Origin: Gammaproteobacteria bacterium
GTDB lineage: Bacteria > Pseudomonadota > Gammaproteobacteria > Pseudomonadales > Pseudomonadaceae
DNA: 5,586 nucleotides
Direction of reading: 5' to 3'
Assembly (NCBI GenBank): GCA_012735335.1
Contig: JAAYHO010000505.1
Location: forward strand, 1-5,586
Positions 1-5,586 of this stretch are shown here, in pieces (positions within the stretch are counted from its first letter, which is position 1; each line of letters starts with the position of its first letter). The notes beneath the pieces were generated by a model. The model saw only the letters and a program-made list of their open reading frames with translations, was not told the DNA's origin and did no database searches. The position numbers and the translations under genes were made by a program.

Positions 1-192
1 GAAGGCGAACAGGGTGAGCACCTCGACGCCTTCGGTGGCGCACACATCGATCACCGCCCGGACAGCATCCACCCCGGCCTTGTGTCCCGCCACGCCCGGC
101 AGCAGGCGCTTGCGCGCCCAGCGGTTGTTGCCGTCCATGATGATGGCGACGTGGCGGGGTACAGCACCGGCGGTGGTTTTCTTCTCGGTCAT
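1..192 (-). CDS. uppS: Undecaprenyl diphosphate synthase (cis-prenyltransferase), 5' part only
   Basis: The first 64 residues are present; the gene runs off the left edge. UppS condenses eight isopentenyl diphosphates onto farnesyl diphosphate, giving the C55 lipid carrier precursor for peptidoglycan and other envelope polymers. The family hallmark [13 protein letters not shown] is seen at residues 14-26, with D20, N22 and R24 matching the catalytic and diphosphate-binding residues of E. coli UppS (D26, N28, R30), and H37 in GHKAG matching H43. The chosen ATG leaves 13 residues before HVAIIMDG, like the pseudomonad proteins I remember. A weak AAAGG lies 10 bases upstream (203-207). A second in-frame ATG at 225-223 overlaps the frr stop as TGATG and would add 11 residues ([11 protein letters not shown]). 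The gene follows frr closely and is probably cotranscribed with pyrH-frr. The identity is very secure; the start less so. Confidence 0.95.
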   Translation of the reverse strand, partial: MTEKKTTAGAVPRHVAIIMDGNNRWARKRLLPGVAGHKAGVDAVRAVIDVCATEGVEVLTLFAF

Positions 193-224
193 GGCTACGG
201 AGCCTTTGGCGGAGGCGAACTGCA

Positions 225-782
225 TCAGATCGCCATCAGATCCGTTTCCTTGGCTTCCAGCGCCTTGTCGATCTCGGCAATGTACTTGTCGGTCAGTTTC
301 TGCACTTCATCAGCGGCGCGACGCTCTTCGTCCTCGCTGATTTCCTTCTCCTTCTGCAGATCCTTGAGCTGGCCCAGGGCATCGCGGCGGATGTTGCGTA
401 CCGCCACCCGGGCGTTCTCTGCCTCACCACGGGCCTGCTTGGTGTAACCCTTGCGGGTTTCCTCGGTCAGCGCCGGCATGGGGATGCGGATGGTGGTACC
501 GGCGGTAGCCGGGTTGAGGCCCAGATCGGAGGTCATGATGGCCTTTTCCACGGCCTGGATCATGCTCTTGTCGAACACGCTCAGGGCCAGGGTGCGAGAG
601 TCTTCCACGGTGACGTTGGCCACCTGACGCAGCGGCGTATCGGAGCCGTAGTAGGACACCATGACGCTGTCGAGAATACTCGGGTGCGCCCGTCCGGTAC
701 GGATCTTGGCAAAGGCGACGTCCAGAGAGTCCGCCGATTTCTTCATGCGCTCCTGCGCTTCCTTCTTGATTTCGTTGATCAT
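225..782 (-). CDS. frr: Ribosome recycling factor (RRF)
   Basis: This 185-residue protein has exactly the usual bacterial RRF length. RRF works with EF-G to split the post-termination ribosome from mRNA and tRNA. The N-terminal helix of the three-helix-bundle domain ([16 protein letters not shown]) leads into [19 protein letters not shown] (20-38). The small beta domain spans about 31-105, including [14 protein letters not shown] and [14 protein letters not shown]. The long C-terminal helices include VRNIRRDA (128-135), with R132 at the position of the essential Arg132 of E. coli RRF. The start is supported by GAGGG (794-790) placed 7 bases ahead of the ATG, inside the end of pyrH. Only three bases separate it from the pyrH stop, so translation is probably coupled. 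Nothing is unusual in the product. Confidence 0.98.
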   Translation of the reverse strand: MINEIKKEAQERMKKSADSLDVAFAKIRTGRAHPSILDSVMVSYYGSDTPLRQVANVTVEDSRTLALSVFDKSMIQAVEKAIMTSDLGLNPATAGTTIRIPMPALTEETRKGYTKQARGEAENARVAVRNIRRDALGQLKDLQKEKEISEDEERRAADEVQKLTDKYIAEIDKALEAKETDLMAI

Positions 783-785
783 TGC

Positions 786-1520
786 TCAGCCCTCGATCAA
801 TGTGCCTTCGGCGCTTCCCACCACTGCGTTGAGCAGTGCGCCGGGCTTGTTCATATTGAATACCCGCAAAGGCATCTGGTGATCACGAATCAGACAGATA
901 GCCGTCAGATCCATCACGCCCAGCTTCAGATCCAGCACCTGGTCATAGCTGAGGCGGTCGAAACGCTCGGCGTTGGGATCCTTCATCGGATCACGATCAT
1001 ATACCCCATCCACCTTGGTTGCCTTCAAAACCACATCGGCATCGACTTCGATACCGCGCAGACAGGCGGCAGTATCGGTGGTGAAGAAGGGGTTGCCGGT
1101 GCCGGCGGAGAATATTACCACGTCGCCACCGGACAGATAGCGCATGGCCTTGCGACGGTCGTAATGTTCGGTAACGCCGTTCATGGTGATGGCCGACATG
1201 ACCCGGGTCTGGATATTGGAGCGCTCCAGGGAGTCACGCAGGGCCAGGGAGTTCATTACCGTGGCCAGCATGCCCATGTGGTCGCCGGTTACCCGGTCCA
1301 TACCGGCAGCACTCAGCGCTGCGCCACGGAACAGGTTGCCACCGCCAATCACCAGGCCGACCTGCACGCCGATACCGATCAACTGACCGATTTCCAGTGC
1401 CATGCGGTCCAGCACCTTGGGGTCGATCCCAAAGTCCTCGGTGCCCATCAGGGCCTCACCACTGAGTTTCAATAGGATGCGTTTGTACTTGGGCTGACGG
1501 CTACCGGGTACCTGTGCCAT
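786..1520 (-). CDS. pyrH: Uridylate kinase (UMP kinase)
   Basis: This 244-residue member of the amino acid kinase fold phosphorylates UMP to UDP with ATP in the cytoplasm, feeding all pyrimidine nucleotides. It acts as a hexamer regulated in related bacteria by GTP (activator) and UTP (inhibitor). Visible motifs are KLSGEA (18-23) at the N-terminal phosphate-binding strand, GGGNLFRG (59-66), GDHMGM (79-84) in the UMP-binding region, [16 protein letters not shown] (137-152), [13 protein letters not shown] (166-178) for nucleotide binding, and [10 protein letters not shown] (221-230) near the C-terminus. The ATG has a good AGGAG (1533-1529) eight bases upstream. It is separated from tsf by an intrinsic terminator and a leader of about 80 bases with an inverted repeat, so it likely heads its own unit with frr and uppS. 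I found no convincing sigma-70 promoter by eye. Confidence 0.98.
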   Translation of the reverse strand: MAQVPGSRQPKYKRILLKLSGEALMGTEDFGIDPKVLDRMALEIGQLIGIGVQVGLVIGGGNLFRGAALSAAGMDRVTGDHMGMLATVMNSLALRDSLERSNIQTRVMSAITMNGVTEHYDRRKAMRYLSGGDVVIFSAGTGNPFFTTDTAACLRGIEVDADVVLKATKVDGVYDRDPMKDPNAERFDRLSYDQVLDLKLGVMDLTAICLIRDHQMPLRVFNMNKPGALLNAVVGSAEGTLIEG

Positions 1521-1552
1521 TTATCACTCTCCTGCTGTCGGGTGAAACACTC

Positions 1553-1590
1553 AACAAGTCACTCCCAGACAACCGGAACGGTGACTTGTT
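1553..1590 (-). repeat. Perfect 10-bp inverted repeat in the pyrH leader
   Basis: Bases 1553-1562 (aacaagtcac) are the exact reverse complement of 1581-1590 (gtgacttgtt), with an 18-base spacer. The repeat lies between the tsf terminator and the pyrH Shine-Dalgarno. It could be a leader stem-loop in the pyrH transcript or a palindromic protein-binding site; it lacks the T-run of a terminator. Function is unknown. Confidence 0.7.
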
Positions 1591-1601
1591 CAGTATTTCT
1601 T

Positions 1602-1636
1602 AAAAAGAAGGCTTCTCGCCTGCGCGAGAAGCCTTC
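1602..1636 (-). terminator. Intrinsic terminator after tsf
   Basis: Bases 1607-1619 and 1624-1636 form a perfect 13-bp inverted repeat (gaaggcttctcgc and its complement) around a 4-base loop. On the minus strand the stem is followed directly by TTTTT (1606-1602). There is no T-run on the other side, so it acts on leftward transcripts only. It closes the rpsB-tsf unit 64 bases beyond the tsf stop and separates it from pyrH. Confidence 0.93.
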
Positions 1637-1648
1637 CGTATTACCAGT

Positions 1649-1677
1649 CTGCAGACACCCTGCTCAGGGATCTGCAG
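1649..1677 (-). repeat. Second hairpin in the tsf 3' untranslated region
   Basis: Bases 1649-1655 (ctgcaga) pair with 1671-1677 (tctgcag). Inside, ccct (1658-1661) can pair with aggg (1666-1669), giving a nested stem with a small asymmetric internal loop. It sits between the tsf stop and the terminator. There is no T-run, so it is not itself a terminator; it may stabilise the 3' end of the mRNA or be incidental. Confidence 0.5.
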
Positions 1678-1699
1678 GAGCATCGCTCAGATCGCATCA

Positions 1700-2569
1700 T
1701 TACTGCTTGGAAGCTGCAACCTGGGCGGCTACTTCCGCAGCGAAGTCGACTTCTTCGCGCTCGATGCCTTCGCCCACTTCGAAGCGGATGAAGGAGACGA
1801 TCTCGGCACCGGCCTTCTTGGCCAGCTCACCGACCTTGACGTCCGGATCCTTGACGAAGGGCTGCTCGACCAGGCTGGCCTCGGCGAGGAACTTGTTGAT
1901 ACGGCCCTTGACCATGTTCTCAACGATGTTCTCCGGCTTGCCGGCGATCTTGTCAGCGTTCAGGCTGAGGAAGATTTCCTTTTCCTTCTCGACGACCTCA
2001 GGGGAAACCTGGGACGGGTCGAGCAGCTGCGGGTTGCTGGCAGCCACGTGCATGGCGATATCACGGGCCAGCTCGGCGTCGCCGCCATTCAGAACAACCA
2101 CTACACCGATACGATGGCCGTGCAGGTAGGTGCCGACCACATCACCTTCCACACGGGTCAGGCGACGGATGTTGACGTTCTCACCACACTTGGCAACCAG
2201 CGCTTCACGGGCAGATTCCTGGTCGGCAATCAGCGGAGCAGCATCGGTGTAACCTGCGGCAAAGCCTTTCTCCAGGCTGTCGTTGACGAAGCCCTTGAAG
2301 TCGTCCTGCAGAGCCAGGAAGTCGGTCTGGGAGTTGACTTCGATGATGGCGGCGGTTTTGTTGTCATCAGCAACCTTGACCGCAATGGAGCCTTCAGCAG
2401 CGATGTTGCCAGCCTTCTTGGCCGCCTTGATCGCACCAGCAGCGCGCATATCGTCAATGGCTTTTTCGATATCGCCACCGGCTGCTTCAAGGGCTTTCTT
2501 GCAATCCATCATGCCCTGGCCGGTACGCTCACGCAGTTCCTTGACCATGGCTGCAGTAATCTGTGACAT
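1700..2569 (-). CDS. tsf: Translation elongation factor Ts
   Basis: At 289 residues it matches the length I remember for pseudomonad EF-Ts. It is the cytoplasmic guanine nucleotide exchange factor that recharges EF-Tu from its GDP to its GTP form. The N-terminal UBA-like domain is seen at about 1-50 (LRERTGQGMMDCKKALEAAGGDIEKAIDDMR). The EF-Tu-contacting TDF is at 82-84, in NSQTDFLALQDDF, equivalent to D80-F81 of E. coli. The core continues with GENVNIRRL (129-137), GTYLHGHRIGV (146-156), a coiled-coil section near 190-225 (EKEKEIF, GKPENIVENMVKGR) and the C-terminal module LVEQPFVKDPDVKVGELAK (233-251). The ATG is preceded by AGAGGA (2582-2577) at a 7-base distance. It is the second gene of the rpsB-tsf unit, with a terminator-like hairpin upstream and a strong terminator downstream. 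Confidence 0.98.
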   Translation of the reverse strand: MSQITAAMVKELRERTGQGMMDCKKALEAAGGDIEKAIDDMRAAGAIKAAKKAGNIAAEGSIAVKVADDNKTAAIIEVNSQTDFLALQDDFKGFVNDSLEKGFAAGYTDAAPLIADQESAREALVAKCGENVNIRRLTRVEGDVVGTYLHGHRIGVVVVLNGGDAELARDIAMHVAASNPQLLDPSQVSPEVVEKEKEIFLSLNADKIAGKPENIVENMVKGRINKFLAEASLVEQPFVKDPDVKVGELAKKAGAEIVSFIRFEVGEGIEREEVDFAAEVAAQVAASKQ

Positions 2570-2601
2570 GAACTATTCCTCTGACTTGCTTGATTGGGAG
2601 C

Positions 2602-2619
2602 CGTCCGCTGTTCTGGACG
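2602..2619 (-). repeat. Small hairpin in the tsf leader
   Basis: The inverted repeat cgtcc (2602-2606) / ggacg (2615-2619) has an 8-base loop. It lies some 20 bases upstream of the tsf Shine-Dalgarno. It is short and may be incidental. Confidence 0.35.
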
Positions 2620-2657
2620 ACCTCATCATGTTGCGTTCAAAACATTTCAACATAGTG

Positions 2658-2684
2658 CAAAAAGGGGGCATGGCCCCCTTTTTG
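2658..2684 (-). terminator. Terminator-like hairpin between rpsB and tsf (likely attenuator)
   Basis: Bases 2659-2668 (aaaaaggggg) and 2674-2683 (cccccttttt) form a perfect 10-bp repeat. Adding C2658-G2684 and C2669-G2673 gives up to 12 pairs around a 3-base loop. A GC stem ending in T5 makes it an intrinsic terminator by pattern on either strand, although the T-run is itself paired with the A-run. It starts 35 bases past the rpsB stop. Since tsf has no clear promoter of its own, partial read-through is the simplest reading. Confidence 0.8.
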
Positions 2685-2718
2685 AATACGGCATTCACAC
2701 CAAGGTGCCGCTTCCTGC

Positions 2719-3453
2719 TCAGCCTTCGGAGGCCTCAGCAGAAACTTCTTCAACGAACTCGTTGACACCACCAGCGCTCTTGCCGCGCAGTACCGCGTCA
2801 GCCATGGCACCAGCGTACAGCTTGATGGCGCGGATGGCGTCGTCGTTACCGGGGATCACGTAGTCAATGCCTTCCGGGCTGCTGTTGGTATCAACGATAC
2901 CGATAACCGGGATACCCAGCTTGTTGGCCTCGGTGATGGCAATGCGCTCGTGCTCAACGTCGATAACGAAGATAGCGTCGGGCAGACCACCCATATCCTT
3001 GATGCCACCCAGGCTGCGATCCAGCTTTTCCAGATCGCGCGAACGCATCAGGGCTTCTTTCTTGGTCAGCTTGGTGAAGGTACCGTCTTCGGCCTGGGTT
3101 TCCAGGTCGCGCAGACGCTTGATCGACTGACGGATGGTCTTGTAGTTGGTCAGCATGCCGCCGAGCCAGCGGTGATCAACGTAGGGCATGCCGGCGCGGG
3201 AAGCCTCTTCAGCAACAATCTTGCTGGCGGCGCGCTTGGTACCGACGAACAGCAGCTTGTTCTTGCCGCCGGCCAGTTTCTCCACAAAGCTCAGGGCTTC
3301 GTGGAACATCGGCATGGTTTTTTCCAGGTTGATGATGTGAATCTTGTTGCGTGCACCGAAAATGTACTTGCCCATTTTCGGGTTCCAGTAACGGGTCTGG
3401 TGGCCGAAGTGCGCACCGGCCTTCAGCATGTCACGCATTGAAACTTGAGTCAT
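2719..3453 (-). CDS. rpsB: 30S ribosomal protein S2
   Basis: This 244-residue S2 is close to E. coli (241). S2 joins the small subunit late and is needed for S1 binding. The family pattern begins [24 protein letters not shown] (4-27), followed by [16 protein letters not shown] (31-46), LFVGTKR (68-74), [16 protein letters not shown] (92-107) and a helical coiled-coil region (about 105-150). The second S2 signature, [36 protein letters not shown], is at 158-193, and [11 protein letters not shown] at 200-210. The tail [14 protein letters not shown] is acidic and variable in the family. I chose the ATG at 3453, not the in-frame ATG at 3501, because homologs begin MxxVxMRDML and GGAG sits 5 bases upstream. 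It is first in the rpsB-tsf unit; in E. coli S2 represses this operon through the leader. Confidence 0.97.
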   Translation of the reverse strand: MTQVSMRDMLKAGAHFGHQTRYWNPKMGKYIFGARNKIHIINLEKTMPMFHEALSFVEKLAGGKNKLLFVGTKRAASKIVAEEASRAGMPYVDHRWLGGMLTNYKTIRQSIKRLRDLETQAEDGTFTKLTKKEALMRSRDLEKLDRSLGGIKDMGGLPDAIFVIDVEHERIAITEANKLGIPVIGIVDTNSSPEGIDYVIPGNDDAIRAIKLYAGAMADAVLRGKSAGGVNEFVEEVSAEASEG

Positions 3454-3458
3454 GGTAA

Positions 3459-3462
3459 CTCC
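3459..3462 (-). promoter_or_regulatory. rpsB ribosome binding site
   Basis: GGAG on the minus strand lies 5 bases before the ATG at 3453-3451. It supports this start over the upstream in-frame ATG at 3501, whose only SD-like match is GGGG four bases away. Confidence 0.8.
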
Positions 3463-3486
3463 ATAGATTGTATCGGGTTGAGCCTC

Positions 3487-3541
3487 CACATATCCCGCCA
3501 TTCAACCCCGCAGGGCACCCAGAATAACGTGTCGATATGTG
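3487..3541 (-). promoter_or_regulatory. rpsB leader stem-loop, candidate S2 autoregulatory element
   Basis: Bases 3487-3494 (cacatatc) and 3534-3541 (gatatgtg) form a perfect 8-bp stem enclosing 39 bases. The enclosed RNA includes GGGTGCCC and CCCTGCGGGG, which can form small inner hairpins. A separate 5-bp hairpin, gcgga/tccgc, is at 3564-3568/3574-3578. The stem ends about 20 bases ahead of the rpsB Shine-Dalgarno. In E. coli, S2 represses rpsB-tsf through the leader; that this structure does so here is inferred from position only. Confidence 0.5.
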
Positions 3542-3597
3542 TGCGGATTAAGTTACACCTGCAGCGGAAAGTCTCCGCGTTCGTTCAGGCGCGGCGC

Positions 3598-3626
3598 TTT
3601 ATACCATATAACCCGGGGCCAGATAA
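3598..3626 (-). promoter_or_regulatory. Candidate sigma-70 promoter of rpsB
   Basis: On the minus strand the -10 is TATAAA (3603-3598), preceded by TGG, which makes an extended -10. A weak -35, TTATCT (3626-3621), lies 17 bases upstream. The bases after the -10 are GCGCCGCGCC (3597-3588), a very GC-rich discriminator of the kind found at stringently controlled ribosomal promoters. Transcription would start near 3591. Confidence 0.65.
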
Positions 3627-3712
3627 AGGCCGACATGCCCGGCGGTCGACCAGCAGCCTCAGCAGCCCGGTCCGGCTTCTGATAAACTCTGCAGTCTGTC
3701 CTATCCATTCTG

Positions 3713-3729
3713 CACGCCAGATCGGCGTG
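3713..3729 (+). repeat. Small hairpin in the map leader
   Basis: cacgcc (3713-3718) and ggcgtg (3724-3729) form a 6-bp stem with a 5-base loop, 24 bases before the map start. It might be a leader structure or an operator; nothing more can be said from the sequence. Confidence 0.45.
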
Positions 3730-3753
3730 GTAATACGAGAGAACTCTCCATCC

Positions 3754-4542
3754 ATGAGCGTATCCATCAAGACCGCTGAAGACATCGCCGGCATGCGCGT
3801 GGCCGGTCGCCTCGCCGCCGAAGTTCTGGAAATGATCGAAGAGCACGTCAAACCGGGCGTCACCACCGATGAACTCAACCAGATCTGCCATGACCATATC
3901 GTCAACGTGCAGCAGGCCATCCCCGCGCCACTGAACTATGGCGGCGGCCATGGCCGCATCCCCTTCCCCAAGTCCATCTGCACCTCGCTCAACCATGTGG
4001 TGTGTCACGGCATTCCGAATGACAAGCCGCTGAAGAGCGGTGATGCCATGAACATCGATATCACCGTGATCAAGGATGGTTATTTCGGCGATACCAGCAA
4101 GATGTTCCACGTCGGCGAAGTGCCGGAGTGGGTCGAGCGCCTGTCCCGGGTCACCCAGGAATGCATGTACAAGGGCATCTCGGTGGTACGTCCCGGTGCC
4201 CGCCTCGGCGATATCGGCCAGATCATTCAGGATCATGCCCACGCCAACCGCTACAGCGTGGTACGCGATTACTGCGGACACGGCATCGGCAAGGTATTCC
4301 ATGAGGAGCCGCAGGTGCTGCACTATGGCAAGGCCGGTACCGGCATGGAACTGCAGGAAGGCATGACCTTCACCATCGAGCCCATGCTCAACCAGGGGCG
4401 CTATGAAACCCGCCTGCTGGGCGACGGCTGGACCGCCATCACCAAGGACCGCAAGCTCTCCGCCCAATGGGAGCACACCATTCTGGTGACCGCCGATGGC
4501 TACGAGATACTGACCCTGCGCAAGGACGAAGACTTCCGTTGA
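3754..4542 (+). CDS. map: Type I methionine aminopeptidase
   Basis: This 262-residue cytoplasmic metalloenzyme removes the initiator methionine from new proteins when the second residue is small. All pita-bread fold active-site residues are present: metal ligands D102 (NIDITV), D113 (GDTSKMF), H176 (CGHGIG), E209 (FTIEPM) and E240 (QWEHT), plus H85 (VVCHGIP), equivalent to E. coli D97, D108, H171, E204, E235 and H79. The start MSVSIKTAEDIAGMRVAGRLAAEVLEMI matches the family N-terminus. No good Shine-Dalgarno is seen; GAGAG (3737-3741) is 12 bases away. Two oddities are visible. Residues 63-70 (GGGHGRIP) make the loop between LNY and FPKSICTS about six residues longer than in E. coli. The C-terminus stops at LRKDEDFR, lacking the longer tail of E. 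coli Map. It is followed by glnD after 14 bases. Confidence 0.97.
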   Translation: MSVSIKTAEDIAGMRVAGRLAAEVLEMIEEHVKPGVTTDELNQICHDHIVNVQQAIPAPLNYGGGHGRIPFPKSICTSLNHVVCHGIPNDKPLKSGDAMNIDITVIKDGYFGDTSKMFHVGEVPEWVERLSRVTQECMYKGISVVRPGARLGDIGQIIQDHAHANRYSVVRDYCGHGIGKVFHEEPQVLHYGKAGTGMELQEGMTFTIEPMLNQGRYETRLLGDGWTAITKDRKLSAQWEHTILVTADGYEILTLRKDEDFR

Positions 4543-4545
4543 GTT

Positions 4546-4550
4546 GAGGG
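4546..4550 (+). promoter_or_regulatory. glnD ribosome binding site
   Basis: GAGGG lies 6 bases before GTG 4557-4559. The in-frame TGA at 4545-4547 excludes an earlier start, so this site and the GTG together set the glnD N-terminus. Confidence 0.75.
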
Positions 4551-4556
4551 CGCTTT

Positions 4557-5586
4557 GTGGATCACGAACTGTTTGACCCGAGTCAGTTCAGCCAGAACCT
4601 GGCCGCCGCGCGCAGCCCGACCCGGGCGTTCAAGAACGCCCTGCGGCACGCCAGCAACGTACTCAAGGCCCGTTTCGAGGGCCAGCGGGACATTCACAAA
4701 CTGATCCACGACCGCGCCTGGCTGACCGACCAGATCCTGCGCCAGGCCTGGGCCACCCTCGACTGCCCGATGGAGGCGGATATCGCCCTGCTGGCAGTCG
4801 GCGGCTACGGACGCGGCGAACTGCACCCCCATTCGGACATCGACCTGCTGATCCTGCTGCGCGATGGCAGCAGCGGCGAGCACTACCACGAGCCGATCAG
4901 CCGTTTTCTCACCCTGCTGTGGGATATCGGCCTGGAAGTCGGCCACGCGGTGCGCAGCATCAGCGAGTGCCAGTACGAGGCGCGCTCGGATGTGACCGTG
5001 ATCACCAACCTGATGGAATCGCGGATGCTGGTGGGCGAGCCGCAGCTGCGCCAGGACATGATCGACGCGCTGGGCCAGCAGCACATGTGGACCAGTGCCG
5101 AGTTCTTCCGCGCCAAGCGCGCCGAGCAGCAGGCCCGCCACGCCAAGTTCAACGATACCGAGTACAACCTGGAGCCCAATGTAAAGAGCTCCCCCGGCGG
5201 CCTGCGGGATATCCAGACCATCGGCTGGGTTGCCCTGCGCCACTTCGGCACCAACGACCTGCGCCAGCTGGTCGAGCAGGGTTTTGTCAACGAATCCGAG
5301 TACAGCATCCTCACCAGCGGCCGGGCCTTTCTCTGGCAGGTACGCTTCGCCCTGCACTCGCTGGCCGGGCGCGCCGAGGACCGGCTGCTGTTCGACCACC
5401 AACGGGCGCTGGCGCGGCTGTTCGGCTTCGAGGACAACGACGCCAAGCTGGCGGTCGAACGCTTCATGCAGAAGTACTACCGCATCGTCATGTCCCTGTC
5501 CGAGCTGAACGACCTGCTGATGCAGCACTTCGAGGAGATCCTGCTGCGCGACGCCGAGGCGGCGACCATCCTGCCGCTCAACTCGC
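4557..5586 (+). CDS. glnD: Bifunctional uridylyltransferase / uridylyl-removing enzyme GlnD, N-terminal part
   Basis: The first 343 codons are present and the gene is cut by the right edge; full-length GlnD is about 900 residues. GlnD senses glutamine and adds or removes UMP on PII proteins (GlnB/GlnK), controlling glutamine synthetase and nitrogen genes. The nucleotidyltransferase motif is seen at 81-100: [20 protein letters not shown], with G82-G83 and the metal-binding D94 and D96. Further family segments are [17 protein letters not shown] (117-133), [10 protein letters not shown] (147-156), [23 protein letters not shown] (199-221) and [22 protein letters not shown] (270-291). The HD uridylyl-removing domain and ACT domains would lie beyond the window. 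The start is GTG, giving [11 protein letters not shown], which aligns with the pseudomonad N-terminus. It follows map so closely that cotranscription is likely. Confidence 0.96.
   Translation, partial: MDHELFDPSQFSQNLAAARSPTRAFKNALRHASNVLKARFEGQRDIHKLIHDRAWLTDQILRQAWATLDCPMEADIALLAVGGYGRGELHPHSDIDLLILLRDGSSGEHYHEPISRFLTLLWDIGLEVGHAVRSISECQYEARSDVTVITNLMESRMLVGEPQLRQDMIDALGQQHMWTSAEFFRAKRAEQQARHAKFNDTEYNLEPNVKSSPGGLRDIQTIGWVALRHFGTNDLRQLVEQGFVNESEYSILTSGRAFLWQVRFALHSLAGRAEDRLLFDHQRALARLFGFEDNDAKLAVERFMQKYYRIVMSLSELNDLLMQHFEEILLRDAEAATILPLNS

Larger units (their letters stand above)
3454..3753. other. Divergent intergenic region between rpsB and map
   Basis: This 300-base gap contains no conserved gene. 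Leftward it carries the rpsB promoter near 3598-3626 and a structured leader of roughly 138 bases. Rightward it must carry the map promoter, but no strong sigma-70 match is visible. The best weak candidates are TAAACT at 3683-3688 and TAATAC at 3731-3736 preceded by TGG; neither has a good -35, and the second would leave only about 11 bases of leader. A hairpin lies at 3713-3729. Confidence 0.85.

Noticed and set aside
684..1475. A 263-codon open frame on the plus strand opposite pyrH
   Set aside because: PyrH motifs are complete on the minus strand. The plus frame has no family motif and is an antisense shadow.
3454..3501. 16-residue N-terminal extension of rpsB from the ATG at 3501
   Set aside because: The family begins MxxVxMRDML and a proper GGAG precedes 3453. 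The extension lies in the structured leader.
3445..3753. Upstream in-frame extension of map to an ATG at 3445
   Set aside because: It would run through the rpsB leader and promoter, and homologs start at MxVxIKT, matching 3754.
3553..4476. A 307-codon open frame on the minus strand opposite map
   Set aside because: The plus-strand frame is certain MetAP with all catalytic residues. The antisense frame is open because of GC-rich third positions and has no recognisable domain or Shine-Dalgarno.
4500..5528. A 342-codon open frame on the minus strand opposite glnD
   Set aside because: It mirrors the GlnD reading frame. The translation is low-complexity, rich in Q, V, L and A, and typical of an antisense shadow in a GC-rich gene.
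1..5586. A novel system, mobile element, CRISPR array, tRNA or horizontally acquired island
   Set aside because: Every long stretch is explained by conserved housekeeping genes in a familiar order. There are no direct-repeat arrays, transposase motifs, tRNA folds or composition breaks.

Overview
The window is a piece of a Gammaproteobacteria chromosome, most likely from the Pseudomonadaceae (Pseudomonas or a close relative). This rests on the gene order uppS-frr-pyrH-tsf-rpsB read leftward and map-glnD read rightward. It also rests on protein details remembered from pseudomonads: PyrH beginning MAQ and carrying [13 protein letters not shown]-Ts with QTDFLALQDDF and YLHGHRIGV, and 289-residue EF-Ts. 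Codon use is evenly GC-rich and nothing looks foreign. Species cannot be fixed from this evidence.

Leftward arm (minus strand, read from about 3600 down to 1): a divergent promoter region drives rpsB (ribosomal protein S2) and tsf (EF-Ts), separated by a 149-bp spacer that holds a strong terminator-like hairpin. tsf ends at a clear intrinsic terminator. Then come pyrH (UMP kinase), frr (ribosome recycling factor) and the first part of uppS (undecaprenyl diphosphate synthase), packed so tightly that they are almost certainly one transcript. The arm joins translation (S2, EF-Ts, RRF) with pyrimidine nucleotide supply and the lipid carrier for cell-wall synthesis.

Rightward arm (plus strand, 3754 to the end): map (methionine aminopeptidase) is followed 14 bases later by glnD (PII uridylyltransferase, starting at GTG), which runs off the right edge. 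The 300-bp gap between rpsB and map holds the rpsB promoter, with an extended -10 and GC-rich discriminator, and a structured rpsB leader that is a candidate for S2 autoregulation. It also holds a small hairpin just before map.

No new system, mobile element, CRISPR array, tRNA or defence locus is visible. What deserves a second look is regulatory or small in scale: the rpsB leader, the rpsB/tsf hairpin, a perfect 10-bp inverted repeat in the pyrH leader, an insertion of about six residues in MetAP near its active site, and two alternative-start or small-ORF questions.
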